NCBI GenBank assembly: GCA_030762935.1
Contig: CM060890.1
Span: 148,741,629-148,805,628, forward strand
From: Hymenopus coronatus
Taxonomy: Eukaryota > Arthropoda > Insecta > Mantodea > Hymenopodidae
Direction of reading: 5' to 3'
Length of the DNA: 64,000 bases
This document shows, piece after piece, positions 1 through 10,775 of this stretch. Both the position numbers and the translations under genes were made by a program. The notes beneath the pieces were generated by a model that saw only the letters and a program-made list of their open reading frames with translations, was not told the origin of the DNA and did no database searches. Each line of letters starts with the position of its first letter. Positions within the stretch are counted from its first letter, which is position 1.

Positions 1-682
1 TTAAAACTGAAATCAATAACAAGGAAGTTCTCCAAAACGGCCAACTCAACGAAAACAATTATATAAATTGTGTTTTTTATCGTGATCTACATGTTTTGTG
101 AAGCAAGTTTTTTACTATCTCTTACGGTTTAACGGTTATGCAAAATTCAATAAAAATAGTTTAGAATAAAGAGGTCTTCAGAGGCTATTCCCAGAAAATC
201 CATACCTTTTATTTGGCATGTAAATATTTTAAATATAAGAAATTTTAACTAAAATCATTAGAGCAATTAGAAAATAAAAATTTTCGAAATTGTTTTCTTG
301 TAAAATTTATGTGAGTGGGGAGATTTTCTTGAAAACCTTCGTATCGCATGCTTGCAGGAAACCAAACTGAGATACCAACTTTGGTATTTAACGGAGTTTT
401 CATTTTAAGCTTTATGTAATCTTTGGTTTGTTTCTTGTCTTGCTCAAGCAAATCGTAGAGCAGTTGGTTTTGCTGATATTTGTCGTTATGTTTTATTAAT
501 ATTCAATTGCTTATTATGATTTACTTTTGTGTACACGCTCACACACACACGGACCTTTTTCCAAAATTGTATTTGGGGGGGGGATTCAGGGGGACCCAAA
601 ACATGTATTTCCGGTAAAATCTCGGTATTGAATTTTTGGATGCCATACACTACCTTCTCTGTACATAGTAGGTGTAGTGAAA
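1..682 (-). mobile_element. HINE-like repeat, cut by window edge
   Basis: Minus-oriented copy lacking its 3' end because the window begins inside it. It carries the family blocks in order: the ACATAAATTGTG-type block, the TCTTACGGTTTA block, the GTCTTCAGAGGCTATTCCCAG block, a short CA tract at 539-550, ACATGTATTTCCGG, and the 5' end at 650-682 with the GTACATAGTA dyad. Several indels and substitutions mark it as an old copy. Confidence 0.85.
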
Positions 683-734
683 GTAGTAACTCTGAAAGAA
701 CCAAAACAAAAGAATGAAATGGTTAAAAGAACTA

Positions 735-832
735 ATGTTTTTCTCGATTGTCATGAAGCAGACAGAAGAATAAGTTTGAACAATATTGTTTTCAGAGACG
801 TAGAGAAAGTCATGTGAGTGGAACACATTAAG
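735..832 (+). mobile_element. HINE-like 3' end fragment
   Basis: Isolated 3' terminus: a TTTCTCGATT block, then GTAGAGAAAGT followed by the hairpin ATGTG...CACAT (CATGTGAGTGGAACACATTA). The rest of the element is missing. Confidence 0.75.
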
Positions 833-835
833 TCT

Positions 836-2048
836 CATTCCATTTATCATCTGCTGTCCTACACACGACTTGTGTCAAACGCAAGACAAACTAGCACTAC
901 ATGAATATTATCGAAATGTTTATTTCACTGGCTTAGGATGATCTCAAGGTTTGTTTTAAAGATGAGATACAAGTGTTGGTAACAAGTTCAGGTCAGGTCT
1001 ACTCTATACCATTGCTATTGTTGTTGTTATTATTATTGCTATTCTTATTTTATTATTGTTATTGTTGTTGTTATTATTATTCTTATTAATATAATGATTG
1101 TTATCATATTATTATTGTTATTATTGTTCTTATTATTATCATTATTATTGTTATTATTAAATCTGATAAAATTATTGTTATTATTATTGTTCTTCTTCTT
1201 ATTATCATTATTATTGTTATTATTAAATGTGATAAATTAAGCACAAAACTCGATTCTTTAAGGAAGATATCACGGTCATTATCTTTATCTATTTAAAGCG
1301 TTTATTGGTCAGAGGCTTTACTTAATTATCCTATAATTCCATTTCAGGAAGCTCAAGAAATTGGAAAGCAGCGATATCTAAGAATTTGTTCCCACTTCTG
1401 CATTTCCAATCTCTTCCCCCCACCTTTAACGACATCTGATGTTAGAGGACGGGAGAAACAAAAGAAAATCGTATCTTCCGCTGTTCGCGATTCGAGTGTT
1501 TTATGGGCTGAAAACTCTTTCCAGATCGTAGCAAGGTAAAAATATGCATACATATCCGAACAAAAAATCGTTAAAAGAAGGCAGAGTTAGGTCCATAAAT
1601 TACTGGCAAACCAGCATGCTAGCACAAACTTTTTGTTTCAATTTGGAAAAGATTTGAAGCCAATGTTTCCCATGAATCTGCCATGAAATATGAATAGCTT
1701 ATTTTGTCTGATTTACGCCGTGGCTCTTTTCGGTGAAGTTGTTTTTCTGTTTTATTATTGTGCATTCGTTGGTAGACCTGTTTAGGGGTGCCCTTACGTT
1801 GATTATTTTAATATTTCCGGCCGCCTATACCCTATACAGGATGTTCCAAAACGGCATTGAACCAAATGCACACTTTTTTCTCTCATCCTATGTGATAGGA
1901 AAACATAGTTTTCAACGTCAATAAGGATTCCAGGTGATCCAAAAACGTCCGAACCGGCTGCGCGGTGTTTTGCCCGTGGGCGTCCTCGGCGCTGGTTGCC
2001 GTCTGCCGCTATCTTAGAAAGGCGCCGATGAAACTACACAACATTCCT
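836..2048. other. Unclassified interval with trinucleotide-rich tract
   Basis: No convincing gene. At about 855-880 there is a short match to the SINE body motif TGTCCTACACACG. Between about 1013 and 1245 lies an irregular TTA/TTG-type trinucleotide tract. A block at about 1833-1855 (ATACAGGATGTTCCAAAACG) resembles the terminus of the MITE at 12590-13054 and may be one end of a related element. The rest shows nothing recognisable. Confidence 0.5.
1013..1245. repeat. Imperfect (TTA/TTG)n microsatellite tract
   Basis: Repeated TTATTA, TTGTTG and TTCTTA trinucleotides with two nearly identical sub-blocks (about 1115-1165 and 1180-1232), suggesting local duplication inside the tract. Confidence 0.85.
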
Positions 2049-2880
2049 ACTTTCTCTACACGTACTATGTGTATACACAAAGTATAGCATTCCACCTAAA
2101 AATTCGATACCGAGATTTCACTTGAAATACATGTTTTAGTCCCTTTTTGGAAAAAGGTCCGCAAGTGCTTGTGCGTATGTCTGTACACAGCATAGCTCAA
2201 AAACGAAAAGTCCATTAAATACCAAACTTGGTATTTAAGTTCAGTGTCTTCCAGGAATACGACACGAAGCTTTTCAAGAAAATCCCCCCTCAACTAACCT
2301 TTACATGGAACTTTTTTCGAAAATTTTGATTTTGTCAAAAACTCCTCTAATGATTTTGATTACAATATCGTATATTAAAGTTATTTATCTGACAAATAAA
2401 ATGCATATCTTGAATTTTCTGGGAATAGTCTCTTAAGACTACTTTATTCTGAACGAATTTTGCGGAATTTTGCATAACTGCTAAACCGTAAGAGATGGAC
2501 AAAAACTTAGCAGACAAAAGGTGTAGGGCACGTTAAAACACATAATTTATATTATATACATTTTTTTCATGGAGTTCATCGTTTTTGAGTTATTCCTTGT
2601 TATTGCTTTCAGCTAAAAAACTTACACTTTTGTCATACAGGAATTTGTCGACTCCTATCCATACAAACAAAGGAACTTCAGTGACATAGCAACCAACTTT
2701 TGACTATCACTTTAACCTATGACACTCTTATTTCGCTTCTACTTATAAGGAAGCAAGTAATAAGACTATTTCTGCTAATTTTTTCTCGATTAGCATGAAG
2801 TAAATAGAATCAGCTTTTTAACAATAATTTGTTGCAGAGATATAGAGAAAGTCATGTGAATGGAAGACATCAGATTTTTA
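2049..2880 (+). mobile_element. HINE-like repeat, near full length
   Basis: Starts with ACTTTCTCTACACG and ends with the 3' hairpin CATGTGAATGGAAGACATC (2854-2872). The GT microsatellite is nearly absent (GTGCTTGTGCGTATG). The palindrome is intact as AAATACCAAACTTGGTATTT near 2218. The next element downstream is a Tc1-like relic in the opposite sense. Confidence 0.88.
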
Positions 2881-2889
2881 AAACTACTT

Positions 2890-3460
2890 TTAAAGGCTTT
2901 ACTTACCAATGTTATTAGGAAACTATCCATCACTCGGCGTAGTTTAGAAATGCTGGCAATTTCCTGGTGGATATTTAGTTTTAATTGTTCCAGGATGTGT
3001 GGGTTTGTCTTGTACACCTTATGTTTTAAGTTACCCCAGAGATAGAAATTGCAGGGGGTTAGATCGGGGGATCGAGGGGACCACAAATCTCTACTAATAA
3101 TTCTGTCCTGAAACACACTTTCAATTGTTCTCATCGAAAGATTGGCTGTGTGAGCGGTTGCAGAGTCTTGTTGAAAAAGAGAAAATCATGCTCTCTGTCT
3201 GTTAATTCTCTAAAAAAAATGGAGGGTAAAATTGTATTCACGTACAAGCATCAACTGTTGACTCGAAAAAAATGGACCTATAACTTTTTTCGCTAAAGGC
3301 GAATATTTTCTTCATGAAGGGCTATTTCATGAACAATATTGTGTTTCTCAGAGCTCCAATAACTACATCTCCATGAAGATGGAACCAAGCCTCGCCATCG
3401 TATACACTATTGAGGGTCCACTCACAAAATGTGTCAACAACACATACGAGTAATAAACAA
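2890..3460 (-). pseudogene. Tc1/IS630-like transposase relic, C-terminal half
   Basis: Reading the minus strand from high to low coordinates, the DDE-superfamily landmarks of insect Tc1-like transposases appear in order: a GEAWFHL motif at about 3400-3380; VIGPFFFES at about 3275-3245; the catalytic-Asp block FQQDSATAHT at about 3165; then DRIISRDLWSPRSPDLTPC and the NFYLWGNLKHKVYKTNPH block, ending at about 2890. The C-terminal 345 bases are open, but the upstream part needs frame changes and contains stops (one directly after the ALRNTILFMK-like stretch). The N-terminal DNA-binding region was not found. It is a dead element that could not make transposase. It sits between a HINE-like 3' end and further HINE-like fragments, so its own termini are unclear. 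Confidence 0.8.
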
Positions 3461-3689
3461 ATACACGCTGTACAGTACAAAACAATGATACACTTTGTGA
3501 CTAAGTACAGGACACTGATAATAACTCAGCCACGTCAACTCAATACTGCACTTTCAGAGCAGAGAAAAACAAGTCAGCACCGTGACTTTGTGTACAACAG
3601 CTGTGTGTGCAGTGGAAAAACACGGTTCAGATGTGAACGCCTCGTGAACTAGACCTAGGACTGGTCCACGCTACCTCAGGTAACGCAGA

Positions 3690-4148
3690 TAACTATTTCT
3701 GATATTTGTTTCTCGATTAGTGTGAAGTAAACGGATTTCCATTTGCTTAATGCTAATCGAGAGAAAAAAAAAAAAAAAAGCTAGTAGAAATTGTCTTGTT
3801 ACTTGCTTCCTTATAAGTAGAAGAGAAATAAGGGAGTACCATAGGTTAAACTGATAGTTAAAAGATGGTTGCTATGTGACTGAAGTTTCTTTGTATGGAC
3901 AGGAATTTTTAAAGTGGAAACCAATAACAACGAATATCTAAAAAAAGATCAACTCAACGAAAAAATGTACATAACATAAATTGTGTGTTTTAACGTGCTC
4001 TATATTTTTTGTAAGGTAAGTTCTTGTCCATCTCATACGGTTTAGCAGTTAAGCAAAATTCCGTAAAATTCATCCAGAATAAAGTAGTCTTCAGAGGCTA
4101 TTCCCAGAAAATTCAAGATATACAGTTTATTTGTAAATATGACACATT
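3690..4148 (-). mobile_element. HINE-like repeat, 3' part, rearranged
   Basis: A short plus-sense piece (3690-3735, TTTCTCGATTAG block) abuts a minus-sense copy from about 3740. A poly-A run of 16 lies at 3764-3779. The minus copy continues through the TCATACGGTTTAGCAG and GTCTTCAGAGGCTATTCCCAG blocks and stops abruptly at about 4148, where a mariner relic begins. Confidence 0.75.
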
Positions 4149-4149
4149 T

Positions 4150-4438
4150 TTCCTTTGCGGAGACAACGACTTGGCTGTTGAGAAATCGTCTGCCTCGGCG
4201 GCATTCTGGAAACATTTGCCATGGTCTCTTCATCCGAAGAAAGAGGAAGCAGTCACTGGATGTCTTATCAGGAAATGTCGATAGCCAAAACAAGTGACAT
4301 ATCAGAATGAGCTGGGCGTTGTCGTGGAGCAACAGCTTCCCACCGCGTTTCATCTTGACAGCCTCCCCACGAAATGTCAGCAACTTACTCTTCTGACGGT
4401 TAGTCCCTGACAATAGTCGTCTGTTAGCAATGCAAAAA
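4150..4438 (-). pseudogene. Mariner transposase C-terminal fragment
   Basis: The minus-strand reading contains GGKLLLHDNAQ, the block with the second catalytic Asp in mariner transposases (LLHDNARPH in active members). It is followed by a degenerate SSDCFLFLRMKRPW block, equivalent to the usual PDLAPSDYHLFP segment, and a trailing FLNSQVVVSAKEK. The open stretch runs 4485 to 4042, but its ends belong to flanking HINE-like DNA. The N-terminal half and the first Asp are missing and the HPPYSPDLAP core is eroded, so it is non-functional. The fragment lies exactly between a truncated HINE-like body and a tandem set of HINE-like 3' ends, suggesting insertion into one such copy. Confidence 0.7.
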
Positions 4439-4728
4439 TTCTGACGTGTTCCATTCACATGACTTTCTCTACATCTCTGCAACAAATTATGGTAAAAAAG
4501 TTTATGCTTCTATTTACATCATGCTAATCTAGAAAAAATCTGATGTGTTCCATTCACATGACTTTCTCTACATCTCTGCAACAAATTATGGTAAAAAAGT
4601 TTATGCTTCTATTTACTGCATGCTAATCTAGAAAAATTCTGACGTGTTCCAGTCACATGACTTTCTCTGCATCTCTGCAACAAATTATGTTTATGCTTCT
4701 ATTTACATCATGCTAATCTAGAAAAATT
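4439..4728 (-). repeat. Tandem copies of the HINE-like 3' end (99, 99, 90 bp)
   Basis: Three units, begun by CTGACGTG or CTGATGTG at 4441, 4540 and 4639, precede the start of the full copy (4729). Each contains the 3' hairpin, ACTTTCTCTAC and the block up to GCTAATCTAG. The third unit lacks 9 bp. Only the last unit is continuous with a full element. Confidence 0.9.
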
Positions 4729-5603
4729 CTGACGTGTTCCAGTCACATGACTTTCTCTATCTCTCTGTAACAAATTATTGTTAATAAGCTTATCTTTTAT
4801 TTATTTCATGTTAATCGAATAAAATGAGCAGAAATAGTCTTATTCCTTGCTTTATTGTAAATACAAGCGAAATAAGGGAGTACCATAGGTTAAAGTGAAA
4901 GCCAAAAGCTGGTTGCTATGTGACTGATGTTCCTTTGTTTGTGTGGACAGGAGTTGACAAATTCCTGTATGAGAAAAGTATAAGCTTTTCAAAATTGAAA
5001 CCAAGAAAAAGGAATATCTCAGAAACGACCAACTCCACGAAAAAATGTATATAACGTATAGTGTGTGTTTTAACGTGCTCTATATTTTTTGTGTGTTAAG
5101 TATTTGTCCATCTCTTACGGTTTAGTAGTTATGCAAAATTCATCCAGAATAAAGTAGTCTTCCGAGGTTATTTCCAGAAAATTCAAAATATACATTTTAT
5201 TTGTCAGGTAAATATCTCTAATATATGACATTTTAATCAAAATTGTTACAGCCATTTTTTAGAAAATCAAAATTTTCGAAAAGAATTCCATGTAAAGGGT
5301 AGTTTGGGGTGGGGGGATTTTTCTCAAAATCTTCGTGTCGCATCCCTGGAAGATACTAAACTTAAATACCAAGTTTGGTATTTTACCAACTTTTCGTTTT
5401 TGAGTTATCGTGTTTACAGACACACGGACACACTGACACACGGACACACACACACACACACACACACACGAACCTTTTTGTGAAAATGCTTTTTTTAGAT
5501 AAAGGGGACCCTAAAACATATATTTCCGGTGAAATCTCGGTATAGAATTTTTGGTGGAGTGCAATACTTTCTCTATTCACTATGTACATAGAGAAAGTAA
5601 AAA
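4729..5603 (-). mobile_element. HINE-like repeat, full length
   Basis: Complete minus-sense copy: 3' hairpin at 4735-4752, GTTTAGTAGTTATGC block, palindrome near 5365-5385, CA microsatellite about 5430-5470, and 5' dyad CACTATGTACATAG near 5578. It ends TAGAGAAAGTAAAA and is followed with no gap by a second minus-sense copy. Confidence 0.9.
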
Positions 5604-6316
5604 CTAGCAGAAATAGTCTTATAACTTGCTTCCCTGTAAGTAGAAGCGAAATAAGGGAGTACCATAGGTTAAAGTGATAGTCAAAAGCTGGTTGCTATGT
5701 GACTGAAGTTCCTTTGTTTGTATGAACAAGAGTTTTTTAAAGCTGAAACCAATAACAAGGAATATCTAAAAAACGATGAACTCCACGAAACAAATCTATA
5801 TAGCGTAAATTGTACGTTTTAACGCGCTCTACATTTTCTGTATAGTAAGTTTTTGCCTATCTCTTACGGTTTGCCAGTTCATTCAGAATAAAGAAGTCTT
5901 CAGAGGCTATTCCCAGAAAATTCATAATACACATTTTATTTGTCAGGTAAATATCTCTAATATATGAAATTTTAATCAAAACCTTTAGAGCCATTTTTGA
6001 GAAAATCAAAATTTTCGAAGATGTTTCGATGTAAATCGTAGTTGGGGATGGTGGATTTTCCTGAAAATCTTCGTGTCACAAACTTGGAAGATACCAACTT
6101 AAATACCAAGTTTGGTATTTAACGGTCTTTTTGTTTTTGAGCTATGTGTCCACAGACAACACACACGCACTCATGGACCTTTTTCTTAAAATGCCTTTTT
6201 TGGTTTCAGGGAGCCCAAAACATGTAGTTTCGGTGAAATCTCGGTATTGAATTTTTCGGCTCATTACAACTCCTGCTCTATACAATATGTACAAAGTACG
6301 TGTAGAGAAAGTAAAA
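5604..6316 (-). mobile_element. HINE-like repeat, 3' truncated, tandem with previous
   Basis: Begins inside the element at AGCAGAAATAGTC, lacking the 3' hairpin and ATIR, and runs to GTAGAGAAAGTAAAAA. The head-to-tail order with 4729-5603 suggests tandem origin rather than independent insertion. Confidence 0.85.
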
Positions 6317-6512
6317 ACACGCAGCCCATGAGTTGGGTCTTCTCTTTATTCGACGATGGTGAATCCACGTGCTTGCTTTGTCTCCCAGCACTGGACCATG
6401 ACGTCATGTAGATTGGGCTGCAACATTTGTTTTGCCGCCTCGGTTCGGTGAGCTTTTTGAATGTGTATGATCTTTGTGCAAGATGTTCTAAACCGGCACA
6501 TCACTAATTTTC
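6317..6512. other. Unclassified spacer
   Basis: Short GC-richer spacer with no gene or repeat recognised. A CAAGATGTTCTAAACCGGC stretch near 6478 weakly resembles the MITE end seen at 1837 and 13050. Confidence 0.3.
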
Positions 6513-6690
6513 ACTTTTTACTTTCTCTACACGTAGTGTATAGAGAAGATATTGCAATCCACTCAAAAATTTGATATCGAGATTTCACCGGAAATATATG
6601 TTTTAGGGCTCCCTGTATCCAGAAATATTTTCAGAAAAAGATCCGTGTGTGTCTGTCAGCACGATAACTCAAAAAAAGAAGAGTCAGTAA
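6513..6690 (+). mobile_element. HINE-like 5' end fragment
   Basis: 5' ATIR TTTTACTTTCTCTACACG plus a shortened dyad (CGTAGTGTATAGAG), the CACCGGAAATATATG block and the ATAACTCAAAAA block, then a break. Confidence 0.8.
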
Positions 6691-7200
6691 TAGCTCAGGT
6701 GAAAACTGACATAGAATTTTTGTGTGGAACACAATATTTGCACTAATTACTGTATGGTAGAGAAAGACGAAGTACAAACATTTTGGGCCCCGCCCGGTGG
6801 GAATGATGACGGTTTTTTGCTGGCAGACTTTCATCACCAAAACCACCCCTCTCTGCGAATATTATTCATGGCTCGAGGGCGGGGGGCTAATTGAAAACCG
6901 TTCAGTCTGGAAATGGCAACGGATAGCATTGCCTGCTATGCATGGAAAGTGCAAATGGGCAATTAATGATGCAAAATTTGACGAAAACCTGGTTCAAATT
7001 GAATCGCAGATGTACACCACCTTCGGAACCCATTTTGTTGACAGTATCGACTGAAATGAGCCGTGTTATATTCAAATTGCCACATTTGTGTTTATCGGTG
7101 ATCAAGTTATCAGCCTGGCCGTGTTGCGCGCGCACACCAGGCCGAATTCAAGTGTAAATACTCGTCTTTCTCCAAAGCAACGCTATGGTAAGAGTATAAA
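6691..7200. other. Unclassified block, open frames on both strands
   Basis: Holds overlapping open stretches of 71-85 codons on both strands (plus 6797-7054 and 6942-7157, minus 6902-7135). None carries a motif I recognise. GC content is somewhat higher than in the flanking repeats. It could be an unknown transposon scrap. Confidence 0.3.
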
Positions 7201-7204
7201 AATC

Positions 7205-8049
7205 TGATGTGTTACATTCACATGACTTTCTCTACATCTCTGCAACAAATTATTATTAAAACGCTTATGTTTCTATTGACTTCATGCTAATTGGAAAAAA
7301 ATTACCAGAAATAGTCTTACTACTTGCTTCCTTGCAAGTAAAGCGAAATAAGGGAGTACCATAAGTTAAAGTGATAGTCAAAAACTGGTTGCTGTGTGAC
7401 TAAAGTTCCTTTCCTAAAGTTGACGAATTCCTGTTTGAGAAAAGTATAAGTTTTTCAAAGCTGAAACCAAGAAAAAGGAATATCTCAAAAACCATCAACT
7501 CTATGAAAAACTGTATATAACATAAATTGTGTGTTATAACCTGCTCTACATTTTTTGTGTGGTAAGGTTTGTCCATCTCTTACGGCTTAGCAGTTATGTA
7601 AAATTCCGTAAAATTCATCTAGAATAAAGTAGTCTTCAGAGGCTATACCAAGAAAATTCAAAATATACATTTTATTTGTCAGGTAGATATTTTTACCATA
7701 CGATATTTTAATCTATCGTTAGAGTAATTTTTGAGAAAATTACTAGTAAAGGGTACTTGTGGGTAGTAGCAATTTTCTTGAAAATCTTCGAATCGCATCC
7801 TTGGAAGGTACCAAACCTAAATACCAAGTTTGGTATTTAAGGGACTTTTCGTTTTGTGCTATTCTGCCCACAGACACATACACACAGACAGACAGACACA
7901 CATGAATATTTTTCTAAAAATGCTTTCATTTGGATTCAGGGGGTTCCAAAACATGTATTTCCGGTGAATTCTCAATATTGAGTTTTTGGGTGCATTAAAA
8001 TACCTTGTGTATACAATATGTGGAAAGTACGTGTAGAGAAAGTAAAAAT
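7205..8049 (-). mobile_element. HINE-like repeat, full length
   Basis: 3' hairpin GTGTTACATTCACATG at about 7208-7225, ATIR ACTTTCTCTAC after it, palindrome near 7830, very short CA tract (7867-7905, CACATACACACAGACAG), and 5' end GTAGAGAAAGTAAAAA at 8031-8047. A further 3'-end fragment follows directly. Confidence 0.9.
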
Positions 8050-8145
8050 CTAGTGTGTTCCATATTCTCTACCTTTCTGTAGCAAACATTGTTACAAACA
8101 TTTATTCTTGTATTTACTTCAAGCTGAAAATGTAAATACAGTTTT
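8050..8145 (-). mobile_element. HINE-like 3' end fragment, tandem junction
   Basis: TCTAGTGTGTTCC, then TTCTCTACCTTTCTGTAGC, joined to the 5' end of the preceding copy. The hairpin has lost one arm. The fragment stops before the GTAAGTAGAAG block. Confidence 0.7.
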
Positions 8146-8167
8146 GTTTATTGGCCCTCTTCGACTA

Positions 8168-8410
8168 CCTTCTCTGCATCTCGTTCTATATTTGGCGTGA
8201 GAGACGGTTTCCTTTTGCTCAGAGGCCCACTTATCAGGCTTGAGGTTCTTTTACGTGCCGTATTCTACGACACGGGACCAACGGATTTACTGTCCTTCCG
8301 TGGGAAGCCATGCTAAGGACTTTTACATCCGAAAAAAATCTTACGTCCTCCGCTGGGTTGTAACCCTCGACTTTGGGTATGTGTAGTTGCGTATGGACAC
8401 CATAAAACCT
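8168..8410 (-). mobile_element. tRNA-derived SINE, copy 1
   Basis: Minus-sense copy sharing its body with blocks at 42030 and 61243: AAGTCGAGGGTTACAACCC (degenerate box B, minus strand near 8365), GTCCCGTGTCGTAGAAT, GGCACGTAAAAGAACCTCAA and GGCCTCTGAGCAAAAGG. It directly precedes the 5' edge of the LINE relic. Confidence 0.75.
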
Positions 8411-8429
8411 ACATATTGACCGACAGATG

Positions 8430-10353
8430 AAAACAAAACACCAGATTTTTTCATAACGAAGGGTATCTCTAACAATTATGTGCACGTAAACGAGGATTAT
8501 GATATTTCATCAGATCATTCCCCTGTCATATTAACAGTAAGGATAGCCCCCCAAGGCTAATTAATAATAAAACAAATTGGGAAGGGTTCAAAAATGAATT
8601 AGAGAGCACTATCGAACTTAATGTTCCTTTAAAAACACCGCAACAGTTGGAAGCAGATCTCTTTGTTACTAATATTCAACAAGCAGCATGGAACCATACT
8701 CCGGAAAAAAGTAGGAATAACATTAATGATATCTCCTATCCAATGGAGGTGAGGGAGTTAATTAGTGAAAAAAGAAAACTGCGTAAAAAGTGGCAGAGAA
8801 CACGGGCACCAGAAGATAAAAAGCGATTAAATCAAACCTGTAATAAGTTAAATAATTTCATCAGTAGTATCAAAAATAAATCATTTACTATCTATATGAA
8901 CGGACTAACAGCAGATAAAGATACCGATTACTCCTTATGGAAGGCAACCAGGAGTATTAAAAGACCTATTAATCAAACTCCGCCAATAAAAAAAGGAGAT
9001 GGAGCATGGGCAAGGAGCGATAAGGATAAAGCAGACCTATTCGCCAACTATCTAGAAGAGATTTTTTAACCTTTACCTAGGCAAACATCTGAAGAGAACA
9101 TAAAACATGGCAAGAAAAAGGAAGGTATAGAACTTAGGTGTGTAACGCTCAAAGAATTAAAATGTGAAATACAGCAGAATATAAATGCAAATAAAGCACC
9201 AGGATATGATTTAATGACAGGACACATTCTCAAAGAATTACCACAAAAAGCTCTTATCCAATAAATACTGCATTAAGACTTAAATATATCCCAAGTCAAT
9301 GGAAGGTAGCAGAAGTGCTCATGATCCTTAAACCTGGAAAAAAAAAAACCCGAATGAAAAGGAATCATGCAGACCGATTTCACTCTTATCTCAATTATCT
9401 AAGCTATTTGAAAAACTATTGTTAAAGCAATTAAAACCTATAATAGAGGAAAGTAAGTTAACACCAGTTTGGATTTAGAAACAAACATTCCTCAAGCTCA
9501 AACAGTGAAGTACCTAGGAATGATACTAGATTCAAAACTAAATTGGAGAAAGCATATAGAAACTAAAAGAAGAGAGTTAAATATCAAATATAAGAAACTT
9601 TATTGACTTATTGGGAGAAATTCTGAACTTGACATATATAATTAGCTATTAATATACAAGCAGGTGTTAAAGCCAGTCTGGACCTATGGGATACAGCTTT
9701 GGGGCTGTTCTAAATTGACTAATATAAAACATATACAGACATTTCAAAATAAAGCTCCAAGAACAATAGTTAATGCACTTTGGTATGTGCGCAATGATCA
9801 GATACACAGAGATCTCAAGATCGACACAGTTACAGAAGAAATAAAAAATACAGCAAGGAAACATCATATATGAGTGCAGCACCATGGAAATAAAGAGATG
9901 TTGAATGTGCTTAGTAAGTGTGAAGTTAGAAGATTGAAAAGAATCAAGAGACGTTGAATGTGCTTAGTAAGTGTGAAGTTAGAAGATTGAAAAGAATCAA
10001 GAGATGTTGAATGTGCTTAGTAAGTGTGAAGTTAGAAGATTGAAAAGAATCAAGAGATGTTGAATGTGCTTAGTAAGTGTGAAGTTAGAAGATTGAAAAG
10101 AATCAAGAGACGTTGAATGTGCTTAGTAAGTGTGAAGTTAGAACATTGAAAAGAATCAAGAGATGTTGAATGTGCTTAGTAAGTGTGAAGTTAGAAGATT
10201 GAAAAGAATCAAGCCGAATGACTTAATGTGTGACCGCAAGAATTAGTGGGGGCCTTCAGTGGAAGACTCGCCTATACATTGCGAACTTATTTATGAAGGA
10301 AATATTACTAGATAAGCTTTTGTTTAGTTGTAATTTAAAAAAAAATAGACACG
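8430..10353 (+). pseudogene. Jockey-type non-LTR retrotransposon, deleted
   Basis: Segments of a LINE ORF2 appear in order. First is the end of an AP-endonuclease domain with PDFFITKG and SSDHSPVI (8440-8540). Next is a 140-codon open linker (8647-9069) with KADLFANYLEEIF. Then come NANKAPGYDLMTGHILKELP (9187-9246), IPSQWKVAEV (9280-9312) and the RT block CRPISLLSQLSKLFEKLL (9367-9425). After about 9470 the catalytic RT core, including the YADD region, is missing. The text resumes with QTVKYLGMILDSKLNW (9500-9548) and the thumb KPVWTYGIQLWG (9673-9708). Stops and frame changes occur throughout. The C-terminal coding end is expanded into an array (9895-10212). The 3' end is a short A-run near 10340-10349. 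Clade placement rests on the PGYDLITGKILKELP and WTYGIQLWG motifs typical of Jockey. It is not functional. Confidence 0.88.
9895..10212 (+). repeat. 53-bp tandem array (6 units) in LINE ORF2 end
   Basis: Six units starting at 9895, 9948, 10001, 10054, 10107 and 10160, each beginning GAGATGTTGAATG or GAGACGTTGAATG. The translation of one unit (EMLNVLSKCEVRRLKRIK) matches the conserved C-terminus of Jockey-type ORF2 (VRRLKRxKPxDL). The sixth copy continues into the native PNDLM. As 53 is not a multiple of 3, the expansion shifts frame. Units differ by only one or two bases, so it is recent relative to the LINE's decay. Confidence 0.95.
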
Positions 10354-10371
10354 GATGGGGAGTACATCGGG

Positions 10372-10425
10372 ATAAACATTAGCAGAAATGTTCTTATTAC
10401 TTGCTTCCTTGTAGAAGGGAACAGT
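10372..10425 (-). mobile_element. HINE-like small fragment
   Basis: Only the ATTAGCAGAAATGTTCTTATTACTTGC-type block remains. Confidence 0.6.
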
Positions 10426-10429
10426 TTAA

Positions 10430-10560
10430 ACTGCCTCAATAGTCAAGTACACAACGTTCTGACTTCTCAACCCAGAGATCCCGGGTTCGGTTCCTGGCTG
10501 CGCGGGAAATTTTTCTTTAACAAGAATGTGTCTGGAAGTATGTGCTTTTAAACCTGTGTT
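10430..10560 (+). mobile_element. Possible tRNA-derived SINE fragment
   Basis: Contains CAACCCAGAGATCCCGGG followed by GGGTTCGGTTCCTGG, which resembles a tRNA T-arm/box B. No clean box A is visible. A tRNA gene is excluded because no acceptor stem can be drawn. Confidence 0.4.
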
Positions 10561-10593
10561 AATAAAGCTTATTTGAGCTAGAGAAACACCAGA

Positions 10594-10775
10594 AAGTCCG
10601 CCTGGGTGGTGTGGTGGTCGCGAGTTCGAATCTCGTGAGTTGTCTGGATAAGACGAATATCGAGTGACTTAAGCTTCATGGATCCCGAAATCATTTGAAC
10701 ATCATTTCACAGATTCCATTGGTCATCTGATATGACCAATTAGGATAAAGGACGTTAAGTTATAAAAAAACACCA
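10594..10775 (+). mobile_element. tRNA-derived SINE, second family
   Basis: Head CCTGGGTGGTGTGGTGG (box A-like), then GAGTTCGAATCTCG (box B-like) about 20 bases later. The body ends TTAGGATAAAGGACGTTAAG and a short A-rich tail (TTATAAAAAAACACC). The layout of head, body and A-tail is that of a pol III SINE. Confidence 0.65.

Noticed and set aside
4729..5603. A classical DDE MITE with simple TIRs as an explanation of the dominant family
   Set aside because: The matching ACTTTCTCTAC sequences are asymmetrically placed and the 3' one is followed by a hairpin tail. Nested copies show no clear target duplication. Helentron-type fits better but is not proved.
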